DNA of 15,093 bases from CAYJIL01 sp964370235 (GTDB taxonomy: Bacteria > Bacteroidota > Bacteroidia > Bacteroidales > Rikenellaceae), in the NCBI GenBank assembly GCA_964370235.1, contig CAYJIL010000059.1, positions 1-15,093 on the forward strand, written 5' to 3'. The notes under the pieces are model-generated. The model saw nothing but the letters and a program-made list of their open reading frames with translations. It did not search any database and was not told the origin of the DNA. The translations under genes were made by a program, and so were the position numbers. Numbering within the stretch: the first letter of the stretch is position 1; every line of letters begins with the position of its first letter. Of the stretch, positions 1-7,085 are shown piece by piece.

Positions 1-135
1 GATACTTTTGTAGCTTATTTGCCTGCATCTGTATTTGCTGACTATAAACACAAAGAGGGTACGAAGGCAGCTGAGTTTGCCGCCTCGATTCGAAGTCGAG
101 AAAATACCGTGTTGGTTGTAGCGAGGCTTAAATAA
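1..135 (+). CDS. 3' end of an unidentified protein (partial, 44 residues visible)
   Basis: Frame 1 is open from the left edge to a TAA at 133-135 and gives 44 residues ending in VLVVARLK. The start lies outside the window. The composition is that of an ordinary soluble protein: a basic and acidic stretch (YKHKEGTKAAEF) followed by a hydrophobic beta-strand-like end. I do not recognise the family and assign no function. The next gene, on the minus strand, stops at 142, so the two genes converge with only 6 bases between their stop codons and no room for a separate terminator. Confidence refers to this being the end of a real gene. Confidence 0.65.
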   Translation, partial: DTFVAYLPASVFADYKHKEGTKAAEFAASIRSRENTVLVVARLK

Positions 136-141
136 CTTTAG

Positions 142-387
142 CTACTTTGTTGTCTTGGTAAAAAGCGATCGAGCAAATTCGATACCTTGGCGCAGCGAGT
201 TAACAATAGTCCCAGCCGAAACAATATAACTAGACACATAGTTTGTTATTCCCTCTCGGGTAAATAGACTTGTGATCGATGAATATCGCTGCTCGATAGC
301 GTTTTTCTTGTATGAGATTTTTTCTTCGATGCGCATACGCTCGATGCGTAGCTGTTCGAGATTTTGAATGTGCTTATATTTGTTCAT
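142..387 (-). CDS. Small coiled-coil protein, third gene of the YtxH/Holin-X trio
   Basis: This is an 81-residue protein. Residues 1-35 are highly charged and predicted helical (repeated E/R/K/I pattern, LEQLRIERMRIEEKI), which suggests a coiled coil. Residues 57-75 are more hydrophobic (VSSYIVSAGTIVNSLRQ), and the tail is short and basic. I chose the start at 387 rather than the in-frame ATG at 426 because 387 gives a 14-nt overlap with the stop of the upstream gene (374-376), whereas 426 would bury 53 nt of it. The layout resembles YqjK, the small protein after the Holin-X protein YqjE in enterobacteria, but this is an analogy of size and position, not proven homology. It is probably made by translational coupling as the last gene of the operon. 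The function is unknown. Confidence 0.7.
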   Translation of the reverse strand: MNKYKHIQNLEQLRIERMRIEEKISYKKNAIEQRYSSITSLFTREGITNYVSSYIVSAGTIVNSLRQGIEFARSLFTKTTK

Positions 388-754
388 TTGTGTCGTTTTT
401 TCTGCCAATATCAAAAAATAGCTCAAGGAATACTTTTATCATCGAATTTACTATAAGCTGTTTGCGCTTAAAGAATACTATTGCTGCAGCCCCCATAAAT
501 ATTGCCATGATAATGATTGTAGCCCAAATATAACCAATCAACGACCCAATCCAAATTACTGCCGCTGCTGCCATAAATAGCATTGCAATTCCAAAAAATA
601 TCATTGCAAGTAGTAGCCCAAAAATCGAACTAAACAGTACCGATAGATGCTCGGTTGACGAGAGTTTAGCTTCGGTTATTCTTAGGTTTACATAGTCGTA
701 AAGGTCACGAACTCCGCCCTCTAACGATATTTTATCTTTCTGTTTATTCTCCAT
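374..754 (-). CDS. Phage-holin-family (Holin-X / YqjE-like) inner-membrane protein
   Basis: This 126-residue protein has a hydrophilic N-terminal helix (about 1-35, containing GGVRDLYDYVNLRITEAK), two adjacent membrane segments (about 38-65 and 69-95), and a basic, amphipathic C-terminus (FFKRKQLIVNSMIK). That arrangement is typical of the Putative Actinobacterial Holin-X / holin superfamily III family (PF07332), which includes E. coli YqjE. Despite the name these are usually chromosomal envelope proteins, not lysis holins, and nothing phage-like lies nearby. The start at 754 overlaps the stop of the YtxH-like gene by 11 nt, and the gene's own end overlaps the next gene by 14 nt, so the three genes form one coupled operon. 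A role in envelope stress or membrane organisation is plausible but unproven. Confidence 0.8.
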   Translation of the reverse strand: MENKQKDKISLEGGVRDLYDYVNLRITEAKLSSTEHLSVLFSSIFGLLLAMIFFGIAMLFMAAAAVIWIGSLIGYIWATIIIMAIFMGAAAIVFFKRKQLIVNSMIKVFLELFFDIGRKNDTNEQI

Positions 755-944
755 TGCTATTTGCTGTCTCTGTTAATAGATCTTCGTTTTGGGTGTCGAC
801 TTCTTGTGTGTGGTCAACTTCTTTGTCGCATTCGGGGTCGAATAGAGCCTTTGCCTTTGGCCCAAGATCTCCCCTTGCAGCAGCCCAAACAGCTCCACCC
901 ACAACTACACCTGCCAAAAATGCTAACACTGTGCTACCTTTCAT
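744..944 (-). CDS. YtxH-like single-pass membrane protein, first gene of the trio
   Basis: This is a 66-residue protein. It has one N-terminal membrane segment (about 5-23) with a glycine-rich GVVVGGAVW face, then an Ala/Lys-rich helix (AAARGDLGPKAKALF), then an acidic, disordered tail (residues 36-66). This is the usual YtxH (PF12732) pattern. I prefer the ATG at 944: the longer in-frame start at 1004 would add a 20-residue leader rich in I/Y/F and would run across the probable -7 promoter element at 970-977. The gene heads the minus-strand operon and overlaps the Holin-X gene by 11 nt. YtxH proteins are general-stress-associated in Bacillus; no specific role is known in Bacteroidota. Confidence 0.7.
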   Translation of the reverse strand: MKGSTVLAFLAGVVVGGAVWAAARGDLGPKAKALFDPECDKEVDHTQEVDTQNEDLLTETANSNGE

Positions 945-969
945 AATTTTAAATTTTATGATTATACCG

Positions 970-1004
970 TAAATATAAACAAAAATCGCTGCATTTTTAT
1001 ACAA
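970..1004 (-). promoter_or_regulatory. Possible promoter of the YtxH/Holin-X operon
   Basis: Read on the minus strand, TATATTTA (977-970) matches the Bacteroidota -7 consensus TAnnTTTG at all but the last position, and TTG (1004-1002) lies 24 nt upstream. The spacing is slightly long and the -33 box is minimal, so this is a weak call. It would give a leader of roughly 20 nt before the ATG at 944. Confidence 0.3.
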
Positions 1005-1019
1005 TTCTTGCGTTAAAAG

Positions 1020-1080
1020 GTGTTAAATTAACCGAAAATGTACTTTTTGTATTTTATATTGGTCTAGTTGTGTTAAATTA
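1020..1080. repeat. 11-bp direct repeat in the divergent promoter region
   Basis: The sequence gtgttaaatta occurs at 1020-1030 and again, identical, at 1070-1080, exactly 50 bp apart. The second copy overlaps the -33 element of the transporter promoter (TTG 1068-1070), and the first lies just upstream of the possible promoter of the divergent operon. This suits a regulator binding both sites, though in an AT-rich region chance cannot be excluded. Confidence 0.5.
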
Positions 1081-1100
1081 GAATTAAATTTATATCTTTG
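1068..1100 (+). promoter_or_regulatory. Promoter of the POT transporter gene
   Basis: TATCTTTG at 1093-1100 is a full match to the Bacteroidota -7 consensus TAnnTTTG. A TTG at 1068-1070, 22 nt upstream, fits the -33 element. Transcription would start near 1107, giving a leader of about 60 nt. Confidence 0.6.
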
Positions 1101-1108
1101 TTGGGATA

Positions 1109-1130
1109 TTGTCATGCTGTGCAGTGACAA
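1109..1130 (+). promoter_or_regulatory. 5'-UTR hairpin / inverted repeat upstream of the transporter
   Basis: TTGTCATGC (1109-1117) pairs with GCA-g-TGACAA (1121-1130): nine base pairs with one bulged G and a 3-nt loop. It begins within a few bases of the predicted transcription start. It could be a 5'-end stabilising hairpin in the mRNA, or a repressor operator (TTGTCA, 10-nt spacer, TGACAA) in the DNA. No T-run follows, so it is not a terminator. Confidence 0.45.
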
Positions 1131-1169
1131 ATTTAGCGTAGAAAATTATTAAATAAAAAAATATAAATT

Positions 1170-2822
1170 ATGTTAAAAGGACATCCTAAAGGGCTCTTAG
1201 TAGCTTTTTTTGCAAACATGGGAGAACGTTTTGGTTTCTACACCATGATGGCAATTCTAGTACTGTTTCTACAGGCTAAATTTGGTTTAACAGGTGCTAA
1301 TGCAGGTGCTATTTACTCTGTATTTTATGCGCTAATTTATGCACTTGCACTAGTTGGTGGTATTGTAGCAGACCGTTTTGCTGGTCTAAAAAAGACTATC
1401 ACACTAGGTATTGTAATGATGGCGATTGGTTATTTCATCATTGCTATTCCGGGCATGGGTCTAGTTCCTGTTTGTGCGGGTCTTGGTGTTATTGCTTTTG
1501 GTAACGGTATGTTTAAGGGTAACCTACAAGCGGTTGTTGGTAACCTTTACGAGGACAAGAAATATGCTCACCTACGTGACTCTGCTTTTAGTATCTTCTA
1601 CATGGGTATTAACGTTGGTGCTCTTTTTGCTCCAACAGTAGCTACAAAAATTAAGGATTGGTTCCTAGAGAGCAAAGGTTTTATCGCTAATGCCGAGCTT
1701 CCTGCTATGGCACACGCTCACATCAACGGTACACTATCGTCGGTTGCAGAGTTTGAGCAAGCAGCTATCAAAGCGTCTCTTAACGGTGCGGTAACAAACC
1801 TAGATCAGTTTGCTAGTTCATATATTGATGCTTATGCTTCGGGTTATAACTATGCATTCGGTTTTGCAGCTATCATGATGCTAGTATCGCTAGTTGTTTA
1901 CTTCCTATTCAACAAGCACCTAAAGAGCGGTTTCAATGCCTTCTCTAAGGATAGCGCAGCAGCTGAGGTTGCTCCAATGTCTAAAGAGCAAGAGAAAGAG
2001 CGCCTTATGGCACTAGGTCTAGTGTTTGCAGTGGTTATCTTCTTTTGGATGTCGTTCCACCAAAATGGTCTTACGATGACATTCTTTGCACGTGATTATA
2101 GTGCTCCAACAGCAGCTCCTATGACTGAGATGTGGTTCGACGTATCGATAATCGTTCCTGCGCTTCTTGCTGTTGTAGGTCTAATTATGGCGTTCGCTAA
2201 AGGTGCTGCAGTTAAGCAAAAGTTGATGGGTATTATTGGTGCAGTAGCTATGGGTGCATTTGCTATCTATAGATTTAACCTACTAGATGGTGGTAACACT
2301 ATCTCTCCAGAGATGTACCAACACCTTAACCCATTCTTTATCGTAGCGCTTACTCCTATTGCAGTGAGTTTCTTTGCTATGCTTAACAAAGCAGGTAAAG
2401 AGCCATCGGCTCCTCGCAAGATTGGTTATGGTATGATTCTAGCAGCAGCTGGTTTTGTTGTACTTCTAATTGGTTCGCTATCGCTAATGTCTCCAGACGC
2501 ACTAGGTGGTGCTCCATCTGCAGATAGAATTTCGCCATACTGGCTAATCTCTACATATTTTGTACTAACAATTGCCGAGCTTTTCCTTAGCCCGATGGGT
2601 ATCTCTTTTGTATCGAAAGTGGCACCTCCTCGTTACAAGGGTATCATGCAAGGTGGATGGCTATGTGCTACTGCTCTAGGTAACCAGCTACTATTTGTTG
2701 GTGCTATTCTTTACGAAAAGATTGAACTATGGCAGCTTTGGGCATTCTTTGTAGTTTGTTGTTTGATTTCGGCTCTGTTTATCTTTAGAGTAATGAAGCG
2801 ACTAGAGAGAGTTACAGCATAA
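1170..2822 (+). CDS. POT/PTR2-family proton-coupled peptide transporter
   Basis: This 550-residue protein has about 14 hydrophobic segments and is an inner-membrane MFS symporter of the proton-dependent oligopeptide transporter family, expected to import di-/tripeptides with protons. Family hallmarks are the TM1 motif NMGERFGFY (16-24), the PTR2 signature FYMGINVGALFAP (143-155), and a late helix with IAELFLSPMG (468-477). Two oddities stand out. The first Glu of the ExxER motif is Asn16 (NMGER), and the loop between about 163 and 226, before YNYAFGFAA, is long for the family. The gene uses CTA and CTT for Leu heavily, as do the TPR and ppiD genes, which suggests high expression. It follows its own promoter and is closed by a long hairpin. 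The exact substrate cannot be read from sequence. Confidence 0.93.
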   Translation: MLKGHPKGLLVAFFANMGERFGFYTMMAILVLFLQAKFGLTGANAGAIYSVFYALIYALALVGGIVADRFAGLKKTITLGIVMMAIGYFIIAIPGMGLVPVCAGLGVIAFGNGMFKGNLQAVVGNLYEDKKYAHLRDSAFSIFYMGINVGALFAPTVATKIKDWFLESKGFIANAELPAMAHAHINGTLSSVAEFEQAAIKASLNGAVTNLDQFASSYIDAYASGYNYAFGFAAIMMLVSLVVYFLFNKHLKSGFNAFSKDSAAAEVAPMSKEQEKERLMALGLVFAVVIFFWMSFHQNGLTMTFFARDYSAPTAAPMTEMWFDVSIIVPALLAVVGLIMAFAKGAAVKQKLMGIIGAVAMGAFAIYRFNLLDGGNTISPEMYQHLNPFFIVALTPIAVSFFAMLNKAGKEPSAPRKIGYGMILAAAGFVVLLIGSLSLMSPDALGGAPSADRISPYWLISTYFVLTIAELFLSPMGISFVSKVAPPRYKGIMQGGWLCATALGNQLLFVGAILYEKIELWQLWAFFVVCCLISALFIFRVMKRLERVTA

Positions 2823-2839
2823 TAAAAACATAAATATTT

Positions 2840-2883
2840 TTTGAGCTAACCCGTCCTACTTTGTTAGGGTGGGTTAGCTCAAA
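2840..2883 (+). terminator. Long hairpin after the transporter gene
   Basis: TTGAGCTAACCC (2841-2852) pairs perfectly with GGGTTAGCTCAA (2871-2882). The pairing extends outward by one base pair and inward through two G-U pairs and CCTA/TAGG, to a 6-nt loop at 2859-2864. Arms of about 19 bp make this the natural end of the transporter transcript. No T-run follows (aaatcttaaatt), so it may work as an mRNA 3' stabiliser or a leaky terminator with partial read-through into the synthetase gene 17 nt downstream. Confidence 0.6.
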
Positions 2884-2900
2884 TCTTAAATTATATTATC

Positions 2901-4559
2901 ATGAATGAGAGTTTGAAGAACCTGAAAGAGCTAATTCAGTGGTCGACCGAAACATTTAGCGACCGTGATGCATTTCAGATACGCAAAAAAGAAGGCTTCT
3001 ACTCAATTAGTTATAAGCAGCTAGGCGAAGATATTCGTTCGTTAGCTGCATATTTAATATCAAAAGGATATACAGGCAAACACGTAGCAGTGATGGGCGA
3101 AAACTCATATAACTGGGTGGTTGCCTATTATGCTATTATTACGGCTGGTGCTACTGTTGTGCCAGTAGACAAAGAGCTAACAAAACAAGAAGTAGTTTCG
3201 GTTTTGACAGCTAGCGACTCGGTTGCCTACATATTCTCTAATGAGTATCAAGAGGTGGGTAACTACGCAAAAGAGCAAACCTCGCTTGAGTGCTTTTCGA
3301 TGTTGAGCAAGAAATCATCTGCTGCATACGTTAGTATGGAAACGATGATTAAAGAGGGTGCAGCCGATAGCGAGTCTCTTGCAAAGATTGCACAAATCAA
3401 TCCCGATGAGAATAGTGTTGCTGCTATCTTCTTTACTTCGGGTACAACGGGCTTTAGCAAGGGTGTAATGCTTAGTCATAAGAACATTATATCTAACATA
3501 CAGTCGGCATATCGTTTTAGCGAGTCGGTTCACTTTGGTTGCAATCGTTTCTCGGTGCTGCCTATGCACCATACATATGAGTGTAATCTAGGTTTGGCAT
3601 ATGGTTTCTACCAAGGTGTTACAACATCTATAAACAACAGTATCAAGTATGTGTCGCAAAACATAAAGCTGTTTAAACCAACCGACATTGTTGTAGTTCC
3701 TCTTATTTCGGATGCTCTGTATAATGGTATTTGGGATAATATTCGCAGCCAAGGCAAAGAGAAAACAGTTCGAACAATGATTAAGATTTCGAATTTCTTG
3801 CTTAAATGCGGTATTGACGTTCGCCGCAAGCTATTCGCAAAAATTCATGATGGTCTTGGTGGTCGTGTAAGAATGATCTTTAGTGGTGGTGCTCCGGTAG
3901 ATCCAGAGGTTGCAAGAGGCTTTATCGACTTTGGTTTTCAGTTTGCCATAGGTTATGGTATTACAGAGTGTTCGCCTTTGATTAGTGGTTTTGTTGACGG
4001 AGACAAACGCTATGCAAATACTTGTGGTCGTGTGGCCGATTGTAACCAAGTAAAGATTAACAATCCTAACGCTGAGGGTGATGGTGAGTTACTTGCAAAA
4101 GGTGATAATGTAATGCTAGGCTACTATAAACTACCAGAGGCAACTGCCGAGGTAATGAGTGGTGAGTGGTTCCACACTGGCGATATGGGGCGTATAGACG
4201 AAAAGGGAAATATCATAATAACGGGTCGTATCAAAAACTTGATCGTTCTTAATAATGGTAAAAACATATATCCCGAAGAGGTTGAGAGTCATATCATGAA
4301 ACTAGAGGGTGTAAAAGAGGTAATTGTTTCGGCAGCCAAGAGCAGTAAAGGCGATGAGCTTTCGTTACAAGCCGAAATTTATGCAAACCCAGAGTGGGTT
4401 GAGGCAAACCCCGAAGTTGATGTTCAAGCACACATTCGCACACAGGTTACACAGCTTAACGAAGAGCTAGCATACTACAAGCGCATTGCCGAAGTAAGCT
4501 TTAGAGATACGGAGTTTGAGAAAACCACAACCAAAAAAATTAAGCGTCGTCGCAATTAA
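2901..4559 (+). CDS. Long-chain fatty acid ligase (acyl-CoA / acyl-ACP synthetase), AMP-binding family
   Basis: This 552-residue ANL-superfamily enzyme activates a carboxylic acid with ATP to an acyl-adenylate, then transfers it to a thiol. Core motifs are in order: the P-loop FFTSGTTGFSKGV (177-189), GYGITECSP (351-359), WFHTGD (423-428), the hinge/linker GRIKNLIVLNNGKNIYPEE (442-460), and a C-terminal lysine-rich TTTKKIKRR (542-550) where the catalytic Lys normally sits. No signal peptide or membrane segment is present. It looks most like long-chain fatty-acyl ligases. The gene is followed 48 nt later by a free-standing acyl carrier protein, which raises the possibility that the acceptor is the ACP thiol rather than CoA. 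Both readings fit; the ligase call is firm, the acceptor is inference. Confidence 0.9.
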   Translation: MNESLKNLKELIQWSTETFSDRDAFQIRKKEGFYSISYKQLGEDIRSLAAYLISKGYTGKHVAVMGENSYNWVVAYYAIITAGATVVPVDKELTKQEVVSVLTASDSVAYIFSNEYQEVGNYAKEQTSLECFSMLSKKSSAAYVSMETMIKEGAADSESLAKIAQINPDENSVAAIFFTSGTTGFSKGVMLSHKNIISNIQSAYRFSESVHFGCNRFSVLPMHHTYECNLGLAYGFYQGVTTSINNSIKYVSQNIKLFKPTDIVVVPLISDALYNGIWDNIRSQGKEKTVRTMIKISNFLLKCGIDVRRKLFAKIHDGLGGRVRMIFSGGAPVDPEVARGFIDFGFQFAIGYGITECSPLISGFVDGDKRYANTCGRVADCNQVKINNPNAEGDGELLAKGDNVMLGYYKLPEATAEVMSGEWFHTGDMGRIDEKGNIIITGRIKNLIVLNNGKNIYPEEVESHIMKLEGVKEVIVSAAKSSKGDELSLQAEIYANPEWVEANPEVDVQAHIRTQVTQLNEELAYYKRIAEVSFRDTEFEKTTTKKIKRRRN

Positions 4560-4569
4560 AAATAAAGAA

Positions 4570-4590
4570 TACGCCATTTATAAAGGCGTA
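4570..4590 (+). promoter_or_regulatory. Small intercistronic hairpin between ligase and ACP
   Basis: TACGCC (4570-4575) pairs with GGCGTA (4585-4590) around a 9-nt AT loop. No T-run follows. It could set the relative mRNA stability of the ligase and ACP cistrons. It is too weak to be called a terminator. Confidence 0.4.
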
Positions 4591-4607
4591 AGATAATTAT
4601 ATTAAAT

Positions 4608-4847
4608 ATGGAAAGAGCAGAAATATTAAGTAAAGTTGTTGAGATAGTAGCATCTAAGTGTGATGTTCCAGCATCAGAACTAACAGATGAGGTTAACTTT
4701 AGAAATGACCTATCACTAGACTCTATCAAATTGGTTGACTCTATTGTTGACGTTGAAGAGACTTTTGAGGTTGAAATTCCAGACAACCGTCTTTTCAAGA
4801 TCAATACAATTGGTGATCTTGTCGATTTCTTAGAAGAAGAGGTTTAA
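4608..4847 (+). CDS. Acyl carrier protein (discrete, AcpP-like)
   Basis: This is a 79-residue acidic four-helix protein. The 4'-phosphopantetheine site is Ser39 in LSLDSIKLVDSIVDVEETF: DSI here takes the place of the DSL typical of AcpP, followed by the conserved acidic helix II. Length and helix pattern match a stand-alone ACP. It lies directly after the fatty acid ligase and is followed by a strong terminator, so the two form a two-gene unit. In Bacteroidota the housekeeping acpP usually sits beside fabF. I see no fab gene within 2.8 kb upstream or in the 10 kb downstream, so this may be a specialised second ACP that receives acyl groups from the ligase. It depends on a phosphopantetheinyl transferase and on CoA, whose synthesis is started by the downstream coaX product. 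Confidence 0.92.
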   Translation: MERAEILSKVVEIVASKCDVPASELTDEVNFRNDLSLDSIKLVDSIVDVEETFEVEIPDNRLFKINTIGDLVDFLEEEV

Positions 4848-4888
4848 CAATTATTATTCCTTAATGTTTGGGAATGTATAGTTTAATT

Positions 4889-4935
4889 GAGGGGTGGTTG
4901 ATAAGTTTTATTAATCGTCCCTCTCTTTGTTTTGT
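4889..4935 (+). terminator. Intrinsic terminator after the ACP gene
   Basis: The arms 4889-4904 and 4908-4923 form 16 consecutive pairs (four of them G-U) closed by a 3-nt loop, with a GAGGG/CCCTC base. A T-rich run follows (tctttgttttgtt, 4923-4935). This ends the ligase-ACP unit and separates it from coaX. Confidence 0.8.
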
Positions 4936-4958
4936 TGAACTAAAATATTGATATTTTG
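4926..4958 (+). promoter_or_regulatory. Possible promoter of the coaX-omp-tpr-lptC operon
   Basis: TATTTTG at 4952-4958 is one base short of the TAnnTTTG consensus. TTTG at 4926-4929 lies 22 nt upstream in the terminator's T-run. This is the only candidate in the 55 bases between the terminator and the coaX start, so position supports it more than the match does. Confidence 0.35.
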
Positions 4959-4978
4959 TGCAATAGTAAGTTGAAGTC

Positions 4979-5740
4979 ATGCAGCAAAATCGTTTAATAA
5001 TAGATGTAGGAAATAGCTCGACAAAGGCAGCTATTCTGTGTATGGGTGAGCCCCAAAAAGAGTATAAGTGGGAAGGCGAAAATATAGATTATGATGAGTT
5101 GGCAAGGGCTATTTCGGACTTTTTTATAGAAAAAGCGATTATTTCATCGGTTAAGCACCATAATTCAGCGATTTTTTCGTTTCTCAATAATATGGGGGTT
5201 CAACTTGTTGAATTTACCGTTGATATGGTTTTGCCCATTACCAATTGTTACAAAACTCCGCTAACACTTGGGCGAGATAGACTAGCCGCAGCGATAGGGG
5301 CTATGACTATTTTTGGCGATAATAGTAATATTTTAGTTGTAGACTTGGGTAGTGCGATAACAATTGATATGGTTGTTGATGGATGTTACTTGGGTGGTAA
5401 TATTTCGGCTGGTGCGTCGTTACGGTTTCGCTCGCTTGCTAATTTTACCGATAAACTGCCTCTTTTGTCGCTGCATCAAGAGTCTGATGGAGAGTTGTTT
5501 AGTAGAAATACCAATTCTGCAATTGTCGAGGGTGTAGTGTGTGGAATTGTAGGTGAATTGGAGTGGTATATACAAAAAGCACAAAGAGAACACGGTAACA
5601 TTAATGTTATTTTTACCGGTGGAGATGCAAATTATTTTGAAAAAAAGATTAAAAATACGATATTTGTAAATTACAACTTGGTTATAGTTGGCTTAAACAG
5701 AGTACTGGATGAAATTGAGATTAACGAAAAACGTGGCTAG
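4979..5740 (+). CDS. coaX: Type III pantothenate kinase
   Basis: This 253-residue cytoplasmic enzyme of the ASKHA fold phosphorylates pantothenate with ATP, the first committed step of CoA synthesis. The N-terminal phosphate loop is IDVGNSSTKAA (8-18). LGRDRLAAAIGA (97-108) holds the GxDR motif, and VDLGSAITID (121-130) is the second phosphate-binding strand; Asp9, Asp100 and Asp122 correspond to the three conserved acidic residues of the family. EGVVCGIVGELE (184-195) and VIFTGGDA (210-217) complete the domain. The length is normal for CoaX. The last 32 nt overlap the start of the next gene in another frame, so the outer-membrane protein gene is translationally linked to coaX. It is the first gene of the envelope run. 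Confidence 0.95.
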   Translation: MQQNRLIIDVGNSSTKAAILCMGEPQKEYKWEGENIDYDELARAISDFFIEKAIISSVKHHNSAIFSFLNNMGVQLVEFTVDMVLPITNCYKTPLTLGRDRLAAAIGAMTIFGDNSNILVVDLGSAITIDMVVDGCYLGGNISAGASLRFRSLANFTDKLPLLSLHQESDGELFSRNTNSAIVEGVVCGIVGELEWYIQKAQREHGNINVIFTGGDANYFEKKIKNTIFVNYNLVIVGLNRVLDEIEINEKRG

Positions 5741-7031
5741 GCTATTCATATTAGGTGCTGCCCTAATGTTTACACAGGTCAAAATAGGATATGCGCAACT
5801 TGCGGGTAACGTATATACGCCATACACTGCACATGGTATTGGTGTACTAGACATTCAAGGTAATAGTGCCACAAAGCAGATGGGTGGAATTGGTGCTGCT
5901 TTTCGTAGTTCGATATTTCAGAATAATGTAAACCCTGCATCTTACAGTGCAGTTCCTCAAAAAACTTTTTTGATGAGCTTGGGTATGCAAGGTACAAGTA
6001 ACTACCTAAAGAGCGAAACAGCCACTAGTAGTCATAATGGTTTGACATTAGGTGATTTTGGAGCTCTATTCCCTCTAACAAAAGGTGTTGGTTTGGGTGT
6101 GTCGATAACTCCTCAAACTTCGGTTGGTTACCATACCGAGGCTACTGAGACTCCAGACCCAGTCCTTACAGACATTGGTTACTTGAGTCAAGCATATACA
6201 GGTAGCGGAAACATTGTTCAATACAAAGTGGGTGTTGGTGCAAAGCTACTAAAGGGATTATCTGTTGGTGCTAACATTGCATATTACCACGGATTTATAA
6301 GCCGCCAATCATCGCTAGCTGTTATTCCATCAATATCGACAGGCGTATTTAGAACAATTACCAATGTTGACCAGAGAGCATATAGCTACTTGGGTGCAGA
6401 TATAGGTTTGCAGTACTCGGTTCCACTAAACGAGGAAAAGGCTAGATTTTTAAATTTTGGTGCTGTTTACCAGCCAAAGATAAATAGTAAGATTGATCAA
6501 GAGGTTTCTGTTTCGTCAATTGGAACTATTATCACCGATAGTGTATCATATAAAGCAGGTGAGTCTGATTACACAATGCCTAGCAAAATAACACTAGGTT
6601 TCTTGTATGCTTCACGATCGTTAGAGGTGGGTGTAGACTATGTTCGCCAAGACTGGACAGATGCATTTGAGACAGATCCACTATCGAATGTAGAGTTGCA
6701 AACATACGAAGATATTAGGTTTGGTATGCAATATACACCTAACCGATTTGATATCAGAAATGCTATGAAACGTTGGACATATCGCCTAGGTTTTAGATAT
6801 GGTTCTTCATATATGGCACTTAACGATAAGGATCTTACCGATTATTCTGTTACCTTTGGTGTTGGTATTCCGCTAGAAACAGGTAGCTTTACTCTACTTA
6901 ACGTGGGTGGCGAAATCGGCAAAACGGGTCTGGTTGCGCCAGGGCAAGTAAGAGACCTATACGTAAAACTACATTTGGGTGTAACACTATTTGGTCACAG
7001 CGAGTGGTTTACACGTTACAAGTTTAAGTAG
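5709..7031 (+). CDS. Outer-membrane beta-barrel protein (FadL/OmpP1-like, function unknown)
   Basis: This is a 440-residue protein. The N-terminal signal peptide has a basic start (MKLRLTKNVAR), a hydrophobic core (12-21) and a likely cleavage after GYA at residue 29. The mature part begins with MGGIGAAFRSSIFQNNVNPA (58-77), a pattern seen at the start of FadL/OmpP1-like proteins of Bacteroidota. It continues as alternating amphipathic strands with many Gly, Tyr and Ser and no long hydrophobic helix, as expected of a barrel. It ends in HLGVTLFGHSEWFTRYKFK, without a terminal Phe or Trp. The start at 5709 lies inside coaX but is the only one that yields a full signal peptide. Transport of a hydrophobic compound, as for FadL, is possible; the substrate is not inferable. 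Confidence 0.8.
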   Translation: MKLRLTKNVARLFILGAALMFTQVKIGYAQLAGNVYTPYTAHGIGVLDIQGNSATKQMGGIGAAFRSSIFQNNVNPASYSAVPQKTFLMSLGMQGTSNYLKSETATSSHNGLTLGDFGALFPLTKGVGLGVSITPQTSVGYHTEATETPDPVLTDIGYLSQAYTGSGNIVQYKVGVGAKLLKGLSVGANIAYYHGFISRQSSLAVIPSISTGVFRTITNVDQRAYSYLGADIGLQYSVPLNEEKARFLNFGAVYQPKINSKIDQEVSVSSIGTIITDSVSYKAGESDYTMPSKITLGFLYASRSLEVGVDYVRQDWTDAFETDPLSNVELQTYEDIRFGMQYTPNRFDIRNAMKRWTYRLGFRYGSSYMALNDKDLTDYSVTFGVGIPLETGSFTLLNVGGEIGKTGLVAPGQVRDLYVKLHLGVTLFGHSEWFTRYKFK

Positions 7032-7085
7032 TTAACAAACAAAATAGAACATAAACCGTAAAATTAATTAAATAAGACAATTGTA

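Noticed and set aside
374..754. Phage lysis holin
   Set aside because: The family name includes holin, but no endolysin, spanin, integrase or structural phage gene is near, and the operon context is chromosomal.
754..972. + strand frames opposite the YtxH-like gene
   Set aside because: Pro/Ser/Thr- or Leu/Gln-rich mirror translations with no domain; the minus-strand frames have membrane segments and coupled overlaps.
1120..1130. Terminator in the transporter leader
   Set aside because: The hairpin at 1109-1130 is not followed by a T-run and sits right at the predicted transcription start.
3263..4049. Several minus-strand frames of 65-85 codons
   Set aside because: All lie antisense to the acyl ligase, whose motifs are continuous there; their translations are low-complexity and Thr/Ser/Ile-rich.
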